From positions 186,001 through 250,000 of the forward strand of contig WMKK01000017.1 of assembly GCA_012295225.1 (NCBI GenBank): a stretch of 64,000 nucleotides of DNA, written 5' to 3'. Positions 18,879 through 27,369 of this stretch are shown here, in pieces (within the stretch, counting starts at the first letter, position 1; each line of letters opens with the position of its first letter). Made by a program: the position numbers and the translations under genes. Source of the stretch: Ostreococcus mediterraneus. Lineage: Eukaryota; Chlorophyta; Mamiellophyceae; Mamiellales; Bathycoccaceae. The notes beneath the pieces were generated by a model that worked only from the letters and a program-made list of their open reading frames with translations, ran no database searches and was not told where the DNA came from.

Positions 18879-20528
18879 TTAGTCTGCGTGGTACCGAGAT
18901 TCCTTCTCAAAGAGCGCCAAGGCTCGCTTCTTGGCGGCGTAGCTCCAGTCTGGGTTGGAATCGAGTGTGTTCAGTGCGAGTTGCGCAAAGTCATGGAACA
19001 CGTTATCCTTCGGAATATCAGCTACAACCTCAGCGAGTGAGGCGCGCTCGGCGAGAAAATTGTCACGGAATGGCGACAAACCCGCGCGCTCACGTTGTAA
19101 GCGCTCGTACTCACGTTGCTGTGTAAATGCCTCAATTGCTTCATTCTTCAAGAATTCAAACTCTTGCTCACTCGTAATCCCCGCCATCTCCATGATAAAC
19201 TCCTTGTGGGCATCAACGTACTCTTCGTCACTTTGCTGACGCTGAGAACTACCAAGTCGAGGCTTTTCGGCTATGTGTCGTACGTCAATCGATTCGCTGA
19301 AGAGCAAAATAGCCTTGCGATCAACCTCTTGACGATTGTAATCGTAGTCTTTGTTCGCGTCTTGAAGCGCCCTTGCTTGTCGAATTCGCTCATTCAGTGC
19401 TTTTTGCACCTTTGCGTCACCTGCCTCTCGGCCTCGTCCACCCGCGCGCGCTTTGCTAGGCGCGCGAGCGACGCGTTTGCGTTGAGAAAGTCCCGCAACC
19501 ATGTCACCGTCTCTCATTCGACGCGACGATGTTGAAGCGCGCAACGACGGATCAAACTGTAAGTCAACCAAATTATGGCCATCGCGTTTGTATCGAGGAA
19601 CGAAAGTCTTGATTTTCTCGACGCCTTGAGCAATACGCTTCGCGCGGCGTTCCGCAGTCATGGCTTGCGCCTTGGCCTTTTGGTCTGCAAACTTATCTGC
19701 GCGACGCTGACGTTGAGCCGAGAGCTGAACTTCACGCTCCTCGCGTGCCGCAGCTGCTGCGACAGGATCGAGATTCTCATCTTCTTCAGCGACGAGGCTA
19801 TTCAAATCTCCGACGGGTCTTCTACTTCGTGGCGCCTCTTCGTCTGACTCTTCGCTTTGCGCGCTGGCTTCTTTTGCCCCCTTCTTTTCAGCTATGCGCA
19901 CCACAAGAGGCGCTGAAGCACCCTCCAACGTAATTTTCCCTTCAGCAGTCGCCTCAATCGCCTTCAAAGCATGTTCAGCACGAACGAACCACACTAAGCC
20001 GCCCGGGTACGGTCCCTCCGGGTTCAACGCCAAGGCGCTAATGATAGGACCGTACGGCCTAAACACCTTTCTCAACGACGTCGACGTCACCCCAATCGGC
20101 ATATTCTTCACATACACGTTACTATCCTCCTTTGCCGATCGCTCCAATTTCGTGTTCGGCGCTTTCGTCGCTGTTTCGCCCTCCGACGCGACTTTCGCGC
20201 CAGGCTTTCTTCGTGGCTTGCGCGTCGCGTTCGCCGCCGGTGCCTCGCTCTCCACAGCCTCACCCTCTGTCGTCGCCGCCGCCATCGACATCGGCGGTAT
20301 AACTATTTCAACCTCACGCGTCCCTTCACCCGCGATCGCGCCCTCCTTCGCGCCCTCGTCCCCATCATCATCGCGCGACGATCCACTGAGAAACCTAACG
20401 CCGCGCGCCGACGGCGCGATCGCGCGCGCTGCCGCCGCCGACGCACCGCGCGTCGACGTCACAGACGCCGACGTCGATGCGCGCGCGATCGACGTCCACG
20501 CTGTGCGCGCGGCGCGCCGTAACGACAT
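18879..20528 (-). CDS. RRM RNA-binding protein, probably organellar
   Basis: The 549-aa protein begins with an Arg/Ala/Ser-rich leader (MSLRRAARTAWTSIARASTS) typical of plastid or mitochondrial targeting. One RNA recognition motif lies at about residues 135-205: NVYVKNMPIGVTSTSLRKVF (RNP2), GLVWFVRAEHALKAIEAT (RNP1 region) and APLVVRIAEKK. A long charged helical region follows, with Arg/Lys-rich segments (VQLSAQRQRRADKFADQKAK) and a distinct C-terminal domain (EFIMEMAGITSEQEFEFLKN, DIPKDNVFHDFAQLALNTLD) that I cannot assign. Its start codon is only 77 bp from that of the TLDc gene on the other strand. Confidence 0.8.
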   Translation of the reverse strand: MSLRRAARTAWTSIARASTSASVTSTRGASAAAARAIAPSARGVRFLSGSSRDDDGDEGAKEGAIAGEGTREVEIVIPPMSMAAATTEGEAVESEAPAANATRKPRRKPGAKVASEGETATKAPNTKLERSAKEDSNVYVKNMPIGVTSTSLRKVFRPYGPIISALALNPEGPYPGGLVWFVRAEHALKAIEATAEGKITLEGASAPLVVRIAEKKGAKEASAQSEESDEEAPRSRRPVGDLNSLVAEEDENLDPVAAAAAREEREVQLSAQRQRRADKFADQKAKAQAMTAERRAKRIAQGVEKIKTFVPRYKRDGHNLVDLQFDPSLRASTSSRRMRDGDMVAGLSQRKRVARAPSKARAGGRGREAGDAKVQKALNERIRQARALQDANKDYDYNRQEVDRKAILLFSESIDVRHIAEKPRLGSSQRQQSDEEYVDAHKEFIMEMAGITSEQEFEFLKNEAIEAFTQQREYERLQRERAGLSPFRDNFLAERASLAEVVADIPKDNVFHDFAQLALNTLDSNPDWSYAAKKRALALFEKESRYHAD

Positions 20529-20584
20529 CGTGTGCGAGCGTGCGCGCGTCGAGCTATGCGGTGCGGCGCACGGTGTGCGTTTTT

Positions 20585-20611
20585 CGTCATGATGTGCGGC
20601 ACATCATGACG
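20585..20611. promoter_or_regulatory. Perfect hairpin in divergent promoter
   Basis: An inverted repeat with 12-bp arms, CGTCATGATGTG and its complement CACATCATGACG, separated by CGG, lies between the RRM gene start (20528, minus) and the chosen TLDc start (20606, plus). It could be a bidirectional operator or form an RNA hairpin; the function is inferred only from symmetry and position. Confidence 0.6.
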
Positions 20612-21526
20612 CACACAGTGGCGTACACGGTGCGCACGCACGCAGCGTGCGATCACATCAGAAATAGCTCGCGTGCGCGCGCACACGCGCGCGGGGCGCG
20701 CATGCGCGCGCGCGCATCGGAGGAAAGCTCGGGCGACTTCATCACCGATATGGTTGGGAAGATATTTGGTAAAGACGTGCTGAACGACCCCGAGCCCGCG
20801 GGATTGAAGCGCATGACGAAAGAGGATTGGCCGGATCAATTTTTAGCGGTGAAGCAAGCGACTGCGGTGACGTTGGCGAGCGATGATACGAAGGAATTGC
20901 AGATGGTTCGCAAAGTGTTGACGCAGACGCAACTGGAAAAGTTGGCGCTCGGCATAGCGTTTGACGCCAATGTGCACGGATGGAGCGCGAATTCGTTTCA
21001 TACGCAATTAGATGGTCAGGGCGCGGCACTTTTAGTTGGCGTGACGGATGATGGAGTTGTTTTTGGTGGGTACAATTCGAAAGGTTGGTTGGGTTACGGA
21101 GAATGGATTGACGCGATTAGCGCGTTTTTGTACGTCTTTGATCGAGGCTCAAACGTGACAAAGTTACCCAAAGTAGGTGGAAGTGGGATGGCCATCATCG
21201 ATGAAATGGGACAAGGACCGCAATGGGGACCCGATGGATTGAAAATCAGTCTCGAATCGCGTTCGGCGCGGTCGAGATTGGGCACATATTACGAAAAGAT
21301 GCCAGACGGTTCAGCCAATTTGTTTGGCGGCAAACTCGCGCGCGGCGAGAGTGTCGGATTGAAGGAGCTTCGCGTGTACGTGGCGATTGAAGACACAGAA
21401 TTGGCGAAGAATTACAAGCCTAATGTGTTGCAATTTCAAGACGGCGAGCTCGAAAATATTCGTAAAAACGACGACGAGGGCCGCATGGATGGATTCTTTG
21501 GCAAGCTCTTTGGAGGCAAGCAATAA
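20606..21526 (+). CDS. TLDc-domain protein, probably plastid
   Basis: The TLDc domain is linked in other eukaryotes to oxidative-stress protection and V-ATPase regulation. In this protein of about 306 aa, the domain covers roughly residues 115-275: GWSANSFHTQLDGQGAALLV, GVTDDGVVFGGYNSKGWLGY, WIDAISAFLYVFD, then SGMAIIDEMGQGPQWGPDGL and a C-terminal LRVYVAIEDTELAK. The preceding segment (FITDMVGKIFGKDVLNDPEP) is a separate helical part. The first 40 residues are His/Arg/Ala-rich and could be a transit peptide. The frame also opens at 20477, which would overlap the divergent RRM gene by about 50 bp; the start is unsettled. Confidence 0.8.
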   Translation: MTHTVAYTVRTHAACDHIRNSSRARAHARGARMRARASEESSGDFITDMVGKIFGKDVLNDPEPAGLKRMTKEDWPDQFLAVKQATAVTLASDDTKELQMVRKVLTQTQLEKLALGIAFDANVHGWSANSFHTQLDGQGAALLVGVTDDGVVFGGYNSKGWLGYGEWIDAISAFLYVFDRGSNVTKLPKVGGSGMAIIDEMGQGPQWGPDGLKISLESRSARSRLGTYYEKMPDGSANLFGGKLARGESVGLKELRVYVAIEDTELAKNYKPNVLQFQDGELENIRKNDDEGRMDGFFGKLFGGKQ

Positions 21527-21627
21527 TAATAACTCAGCGACTATTGTAACAAAAAGTGAAGACCTTAATGTAAAAGAATCAGCAATATCAACACAAGTAT
21601 TATTATTAAAAGAATGCGAAATGTAAG

Positions 21628-22392
21628 CTATGCCGTGCGGTTCGCGCGCAGTTCCCGATCGAACTTCTCGAGCGCGACTAAATCCTCAGACTTGAATTTC
21701 ACGCCTTGGTGTCCGGCGGGATATCTATCCTTAACGTATCCTATGGCGTCCTTCAAACTCATCTTTCTACTAAACATCATGTACGCCACGGCTATTGCTG
21801 GCGCACGCGAGCGTCCAGACATGCAATACACTAAAACGCGCTGCGGGTGCGCCTCATCCGTCTTCATCGACTTGACGTGCAACGCCGCGAGACGTCCGCA
21901 GCACTGATGGTAGTCAATATTTCCATCCGGCGTCGAATCCTCCGTACCGAGCGTCATCACCGCCAAATGCTTCCCACTACAACACGGCGAACACGTCGGT
22001 ACGGCGTTCATCACTGTCCGTACGCCGAGCATCACCAGCGCGCGTTCGCTACACGTGTGCTCAAACGCCCCGCACACTAAAAACCTCTCGATAATCTCCA
22101 CCATGGCTGTCGACACCCCCGCGCCCGAACCTCCACGTGCCGCACCCGATGCCCCGCACGCAATATGTTTGTCCTCCTCCTCCTCCTCCTCCTCCTCCTC
22201 CTCCTCCTCCTCGTCCACCGCCGACCCGTGAAGGTCGACGCTCGCGCGTCCCGCGCGCACGTGTCCGCACTCCGCGCACGTCGACCCCGGTCCGTGATGA
22301 TGCTCACACGTCTCACAAAACTCCAACACCTCGGCGCGGCGCTTCATCGCACCATCACCACCACGACGCCTGTCGTCATCCAACGCCGCCAT
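21628..22392 (-). CDS. IBR5-like dual-specificity phosphatase
   Basis: The 254-aa protein resembles Arabidopsis IBR5, a MAPK phosphatase acting in auxin and abscisic acid response. Near the N-terminus is a zinc-binding pair, FCETCEHHHGPGSTCAECGH, as in IBR5, followed by a poly-Glu run from a CTC microsatellite. The phosphatase core has ERFLVCGAFEHTCSERALVM, VRTVMNAVPTC, then the P-loop VLVYCMSGRSRAPAIAVAYM and YVKDRYPAGHQGVKFKSEDL. The catalytic Cys and Arg of CX5R are present, but the residue before the Cys is Tyr, not the usual His. Activity may therefore be altered. Confidence 0.82.
   Translation of the reverse strand: MAALDDDRRRGGDGAMKRRAEVLEFCETCEHHHGPGSTCAECGHVRAGRASVDLHGSAVDEEEEEEEEEEEEEDKHIACGASGAARGGSGAGVSTAMVEIIERFLVCGAFEHTCSERALVMLGVRTVMNAVPTCSPCCSGKHLAVMTLGTEDSTPDGNIDYHQCCGRLAALHVKSMKTDEAHPQRVLVYCMSGRSRAPAIAVAYMMFSRKMSLKDAIGYVKDRYPAGHQGVKFKSEDLVALEKFDRELRANRTA
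22172..22212. repeat. CCT microsatellite coding poly-Glu
   Basis: About thirteen CCT triplets lie inside the phosphatase gene and encode a run of 13 Glu on the minus strand. Confidence 0.92.
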
Positions 22393-23114
22393 GATCACGC
22401 GCCGACGCGCACGCAATCACCCGCGCACCCCCGCACCCGCGCCCGCGCCAACCAATCCGCCGTCGCGATCGCGCTCGCCACCCGAGACGCGGCTCGACGC
22501 GCGCCACCGCGTGCGCGTCGCTCGATCGCGACCGACGCGGCGACGCTCCGATCCGAAGCACTCACCCGCGCCCTCGCGCGTCGCACTCGCGACGACGACC
22601 GACGACCGACGACCGACGCGCCCGCGCGTGGGTCGTTCGCCCCACGCGACGCGATACGGGGCCAGGGGCATCGTAGTGGACGTCATTAAACCCTACTTAA
22701 ACCTCGCGTCACGTCGTTCGTTCGTACCAACATTCATTAAGGGTGAATTCACGTATATATACTATATTCGCTCTGTACATCCCATGCGAACCTTCTACAG
22801 CGCTCGTGAGGACCGACGTGCGCATATTCGGACATTCGACGTGTTTAGTCGTCGTCCTCAAAGACCACACGCCAAAGATACCGTACAGCGTGCACCAGGT
22901 ATATATAGTATTCTAAGGTCTTATTATGGTCAAAAGGAGGACTACGATATAGCTATAGAATCATCACGAGATCGCTCAAAAGAGCGTATTCTATGCACAC
23001 GACGTCCCACGCCGCCACCGCCGTCGCGCCCGCGCGCGCGCGTTCGAAAATACCAACAGTTGGTAGAAAATAGAAAATAGGCCCCCTCTCTCTCGCGCGC
23101 GCGCTCGCGCGCAC

Positions 23115-23142
23115 CGATCGTCGTACTGCAGTACGACGATCG
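23115..23142. repeat. Perfect 28-bp palindrome
   Basis: The arms CGATCGTCGTACTG and CAGTACGACGATCG meet without a spacer. A direct 20-bp partial copy including the left arm (GCGCACCGATCGTCGTACT) recurs at about 23200-23218. Confidence 0.9.
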
Positions 23143-23312
23143 CTAATATCCATTGATCGGACCCCCCCTCCGTGGGCGTACGCATAAACGCCGCGTCGCG
23201 CGCACCGATCGTCGTACTCGACGCCTCTCGACAGGGGCTCGCGCGACGTCGCGCGCGTTGACATAAATCAATCGTCCATCGGTCGCGGGGCTGGGTGCCG
23301 CCGGCGCGGCAC

Positions 23313-23400
23313 ACGACGACGACGACGACGACGACATACGACGACGACATACGACGACGACGACGGACGACGACGGAGGACGACGACGTTGAGGACGACG
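23313..23400. repeat. Imperfect CGA trinucleotide repeat
   Basis: The CGA/ACG triplet run is interrupted by ATACGA and GGAGGA. It lies upstream of the 684-aa gene. Confidence 0.85.
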
Positions 23401-23629
23401 GAGGGGGAGGAGGACCGACCGCGGGTGGTGACGTTCGCGCGCGACCGGGGCGTGCGTCGCGAGAGCGTCGATTCATCGCGGCGCGGGTCGGGGGGGATTC
23501 GAGGCGGTGCCGCGGAGATTGGTGGCGGGTGACGCGGCCGGGGTGTGGGCGCGTGCGACGACGACGGGCGCGTGGACGGGCGCGTGGACGACGGACGGGG
23601 TGGAACGCGCGCGAGGTTCGCGCGCGGTG

Positions 23630-25684
23630 ATGTCTTCTGAGGTTGGTGGTGAGGCGATGTCGGTGCGTTTACCGAAGATGGTGTTTTACGAGGACGCGGA
23701 CGCGGGCGCGGGCGCGGGCGCGGACGCGGGAGAGCGCGCGGCGACTGGCGACGGCTGTGGGGTTTCTGCGCTGTGTATTTTGCACGACGCGTGCTTGATG
23801 GATAACTCGGGCGGCGATGGGGGTAAGGGCGGTGGGAAGGGTGCGGCGAAGCGTGTGGCGCGGGGCGCGGCGGGGCGCGGGGCGCCGGCGAAGCGGGCAA
23901 AGCGCGCGCCCGGACGTCCGTTGAAGATTGTGGCGATGACTGCGGGCGCTGGAGCGGCTACGGGTAGAGCGGGCGCGGCTACGGGTGGAAGAGACATGTC
24001 TGGGTCGGATTCGCCTGGTGGCGTCGCATCGTCGCGACCGTGGGTCGTCAAGGCGCCGAGAGACGCGACTGACGCGGAGAAGGCGCGCCTGACGCGCGAA
24101 GTCGCGAGCGCGATTAAAATTGCCGACCACAGGCGATTGATTTACCGCTGGACCAACGCGTTGATTCGATCGATCGGCTTGCGCATACCCTCGGGTTCGG
24201 GCGCGTTGTTCTCTCGAGAGTCGAAGAATAAACGCGAAAAGTTTGATAAATTTCTGCTGCACTACTACGGCGACGAGTCCTTCTTGGCGGGCAAGTATTG
24301 GTACACCAACGCAAACGCCGCGGCGTTTTTCGTCGAGGTATTTCGTCTGGCGACGTCCGGACGCGTGCTCTGTGATGAGTTGGATATCTGGCAAGTTTTT
24401 GAAAAGAAAGATCCGGACCGTAAAGCGTCGACGTGGCAAATGTCCACCAAAGCGTTGGAGAGTCTTGACATCTCCCTCGACGAATTGTTTGACATGTACT
24501 CGGGCGAGGCGCGCATCAAAGACGGCTGGCCTCGCGGACGTCCGCTACACGTACCACCGCCGAGTTTGTTGCCGGTGACGAAAAGTCAATCGACGTATCT
24601 TGAAGCCGTACAGGAGTACGAGCGTAGAGTCGGGCCGGCAGAGGGAGGCAACGGAGCGTCGTCAACCGTGGCTCGCGGGTCCAACATTCGCAACCTCATG
24701 GACGAGCTCGCGGCTGATCCAAAAGTGTTTCAATGGACCTCCATCGCCGCAGAAAACGGACATTACCAATCATTGGAAGCCAAGCCATCATCCGGTTACC
24801 TTTCAAATCGCGAGAGTGATGTCAGTTTGTGCAAGAAGAAAGCCATGGAGTTGGTGCAGAGCGTGATGCCAAACGCCGACGCGTCGCCGACGGAAATCAT
24901 GAAGCCGTTGTTTTCGGAATCGTTGGAGGGCTTAGGTCCACCGGCGACGCCATGCGATAGAAACAACGTGAACCAATACTACTCGAGATTCTTCTCGAAC
25001 GAAGTCATCGAAGTCGGCGATGTTACCGCCGCGTTTATGATTCGAAACGACGCCGTCGCCGCCGTCGAGCCATTTAAAAAATTCACCGCCGCGTACTTCA
25101 AAGTCAAGGCGGCCAAGGAGGAAGTCGAACGATTGAGTACTGCGTTGAGCTCGACGCGCGCCACCGTATCGGGGCTTAAAAAAGCTATGGATGCTATAGA
25201 TTCGAGAAAGTATGCGAAAAGCGACGAAGGCGCAATGCTAAAAGCGTGCATGCAAAGTCGACTCGCCGCAATCGAACCCACCGTTGGCGAAATTGATGAA
25301 AAACTCGAATTCACCATGCAGCGCGAAGAAGACGCTCGAGATGAGTTGATGAAGGTCGAAGAAGCTGCACGAGAACCATATTTACGAGTAGTCAAACAGT
25401 GCTACGAGCTGAACTCTGGGATTCAAGATCGCATGGGCAAGATTCTTGGCAAGGCGCTCGAGGACGCGCAGGCGCACGTTGAGGCGCAGCGCGCGCAACT
25501 CTCGGCGATGCATCCGAGTGCGGCGAACACGAGCATCATGCAAGAGTTGAACCATTCGTTCAAACACGCCACAGAACTTCAACAACGACTGTCGGAGATG
25601 CGAACAAAACTCGATGAATGCCGTACGAGTACGGCCTTTGCGTTGTCCACGCTCGACGTGCGTTGGAAGCGCTTCTCCATTTGA
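23630..25684 (+). CDS. Large nuclear-type protein, 684 aa, unknown
   Basis: I do not recognise this protein. The first 150 residues are Gly/Ala/Lys-rich low complexity with a basic AT-hook-like segment AKRAPGRPLKI, suggesting a nuclear, DNA-associated protein. A compact domain follows at about residues 165-330: DHRRLIYRWTNALIRSIGLR, SGALFSRESKNKREKFDKFL, SFLAGKYWYTNANAAAFFVE and ALESLDISLDELFDMYSGEA. The C-terminal third is a long coiled coil (KAAKEEVERLSTALSSTRAT, DEKLEFTMQREEDARDELMK, LEDAQAHVEAQRAQLSAMHP). The start at 23630 follows a GC-rich frame that extends to 23507; 23657 (MSVRLPKMVF) is an alternative. Confidence 0.8.
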   Translation: MSSEVGGEAMSVRLPKMVFYEDADAGAGAGADAGERAATGDGCGVSALCILHDACLMDNSGGDGGKGGGKGAAKRVARGAAGRGAPAKRAKRAPGRPLKIVAMTAGAGAATGRAGAATGGRDMSGSDSPGGVASSRPWVVKAPRDATDAEKARLTREVASAIKIADHRRLIYRWTNALIRSIGLRIPSGSGALFSRESKNKREKFDKFLLHYYGDESFLAGKYWYTNANAAAFFVEVFRLATSGRVLCDELDIWQVFEKKDPDRKASTWQMSTKALESLDISLDELFDMYSGEARIKDGWPRGRPLHVPPPSLLPVTKSQSTYLEAVQEYERRVGPAEGGNGASSTVARGSNIRNLMDELAADPKVFQWTSIAAENGHYQSLEAKPSSGYLSNRESDVSLCKKKAMELVQSVMPNADASPTEIMKPLFSESLEGLGPPATPCDRNNVNQYYSRFFSNEVIEVGDVTAAFMIRNDAVAAVEPFKKFTAAYFKVKAAKEEVERLSTALSSTRATVSGLKKAMDAIDSRKYAKSDEGAMLKACMQSRLAAIEPTVGEIDEKLEFTMQREEDARDELMKVEEAAREPYLRVVKQCYELNSGIQDRMGKILGKALEDAQAHVEAQRAQLSAMHPSAANTSIMQELNHSFKHATELQQRLSEMRTKLDECRTSTAFALSTLDVRWKRFSI

Positions 25685-25895
25685 CGCGCACACGCGCGAA
25701 CACACTACCATCCATCCACCCACGCACACACACACGCAGGCGAATTCAATTCACCGGATATATGACGTGAAAGTGTCACTACTCTGATAAACGAATTGCA
25801 CACTGTGATAGATCATATAGTATCAGGAGAATTGGATTTTTTAACGATGAAAACGAAAACACGAATAAACAAAGACGCTCCACATGTCCACATTT

Positions 25896-27185
25896 TTACA
25901 ATCCGCTAAGAATTTTCTCCGCAAACGCCTTGCGGCGATTATCGCGTTCCTTGGGAGACGGTCTGTAGTATTTCAACATACCATCCCAAGGAACAGCTTT
26001 CAATCCGGCGCGCTCGCAAATCATCGTCCGCACGCGCTCTGCAAACTCAATGCTCGTCTCGTCGTCTCTCTTGCGCTGCGGTTCCATGTACCACACGTCG
26101 GCGACGACGGCCCACGAGCTCATGAGCTTGCACAGGTGCCTCGAGAAACTTTGCCTGCGCGAGTTCCAAAACGCATCGACAAAAATGTTGTTGTACTTGA
26201 TCGCTACAGGAACAACATCCACGCCTAAATCAAAAGCGCCACGTTTGAACATGACGCAATATTTGTTGTTCACGCACGTGCCCTCTGGGAAAATCAACAG
26301 CGGCAGACGTGTATCATCTGACACGTGCTGCTTTAGCCTTTCCGTGACCGTGTGTCGATCTTTGATATCCGTGCGATTAAACTCAATGCAATCAATCGCA
26401 TTCATCGCCGTGCGTTGCAATAGCCCGACCCAGCCCTTATGCTTTTGCTGAATCACCGCAAACGGAGACACTTGCGTGAGCACCAAGTAGTCAATCATCG
26501 ATGTGTGATTGGATACGTACACCATTCCACCAACCTTTCCCGTGCGCGTCGGCCGCGGTCCGTGATACTTGATCACTCCAGTCCACGACACTACAAATGC
26601 AGCGGCATACAACTCTACTAACTTGCGCTCAAATCCCCATCTACGCGGTGTGCAATAGTGCGCAAACATAAACGTCACCGTAAACACTGCGCTCGCGGAT
26701 AATATAAACCCCAACCGAAGCGGGAAAAGCACCGCGTTTCGCACGACCCAACCGCACCACCACAATGGAAGTAAGTAAAAGTTAAAATTCCACGCCACTT
26801 CGTCGTTTTCTTGGAAGCATCGGTTGAATGAATCGTCTATGATGGCTGCGCACGCGTCTTGTACCACGCCAGAGCAATCGAGCAGCCGCGGTAGCGTCGC
26901 GGCTTTTGCCGTTTTACTTCCACTCCGTGAAGACGTTGAACGTAGCTCTGCAGCCTCCCGTTCGCGACGTTCGAGCTCGATCCCAGCTGTCACGCGTTCG
27001 TAGTCTCTTACGCGCATCTGTCGCGAACCGAGAAGCACATTCGCGTCGACATCAAAGCCGTCAAAAGATTCTTGGGACTCGTTACGCGGCGGTGGTGACT
27101 TCGATCTTGTAGACGTCGACGTGGGCTCGGGTGAGTTCGTATGGGCACCTTCTCGTACGCTCGTCGTCGGCGACGCTGGAGCCAT
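25896..27185 (-). CDS. GPAT9: Glycerol-3-phosphate acyltransferase GPAT9/AGPAT type, ER
   Basis: Acylates glycerol-3-phosphate (or lysophosphatidate) as the first step of glycerolipid and triacylglycerol synthesis in the ER. The 429-aa protein has an N-terminal soluble part with Ser/Pro stretches, two or three hydrophobic segments (LLPLWWCGWVVRNAVLFPLR, GFILSASAVFTVTFMFAHYC, LYAAAFVVSWTGVI) and the acyltransferase motifs: VYVSNHTSMIDYLVL (H-x4-D), AIDCIEFNRTDIKDRH, PLLIFPEGTCVNNKYCVMFK and VVPVAIKYN. The FPEGTCVNN form is diagnostic of the GPAT9/mammalian GPAT3-4 branch. The Met at 27185 (MAPASPTTS) is favoured over 27218. Confidence 0.92.
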   Translation of the reverse strand: MAPASPTTSVREGAHTNSPEPTSTSTRSKSPPPRNESQESFDGFDVDANVLLGSRQMRVRDYERVTAGIELERREREAAELRSTSSRSGSKTAKAATLPRLLDCSGVVQDACAAIIDDSFNRCFQENDEVAWNFNFYLLPLWWCGWVVRNAVLFPLRLGFILSASAVFTVTFMFAHYCTPRRWGFERKLVELYAAAFVVSWTGVIKYHGPRPTRTGKVGGMVYVSNHTSMIDYLVLTQVSPFAVIQQKHKGWVGLLQRTAMNAIDCIEFNRTDIKDRHTVTERLKQHVSDDTRLPLLIFPEGTCVNNKYCVMFKRGAFDLGVDVVPVAIKYNNIFVDAFWNSRRQSFSRHLCKLMSSWAVVADVWYMEPQRKRDDETSIEFAERVRTMICERAGLKAVPWDGMLKYYRPSPKERDNRRKAFAEKILSGL

Positions 27186-27369
27186 ATTGACAAAGTGACG
27201 AGCGTTGATGACGACCACGCGAGAGGCGCGTTGTAATGATCACGCGGTGCCGAGCGAAATCAGTTACTACGAAGCGTTTGAAATTCACGCAACACTCGAG
27301 TATGAGTAGAATTATTAAAAGACTGTAACATAGGAGGAGGGTTTTCTGTTGTTTGTACTAAAGATGCGC

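Larger units (their letters stand above)
22393..23629. promoter_or_regulatory. Largest intergenic region, divergent, with palindrome and CGA repeats
   Basis: About 1.2 kb separates the phosphatase (minus) from the 684-aa gene (plus). It contains an AT-richer core (22690-22980) with GTATATATAC-like motifs, a perfect 28-bp palindrome (23115-23142), a second half-copy of it at about 23199-23218, and a long imperfect CGA repeat (23313-23400). Open frames here are repeat-driven. I see no RNA gene. Confidence 0.5.

Noticed and set aside
22391-23080. Plus-strand frame of 229 codons upstream of the 684-aa gene
   Set aside because: Arg/Pro/Thr-rich, crosses AT-rich promoter-like DNA, no conserved block.
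23313-23400. Repeat array considered as a CRISPR
   Set aside because: It is an uninterrupted trinucleotide run with no unique spacers, in a eukaryotic genome.
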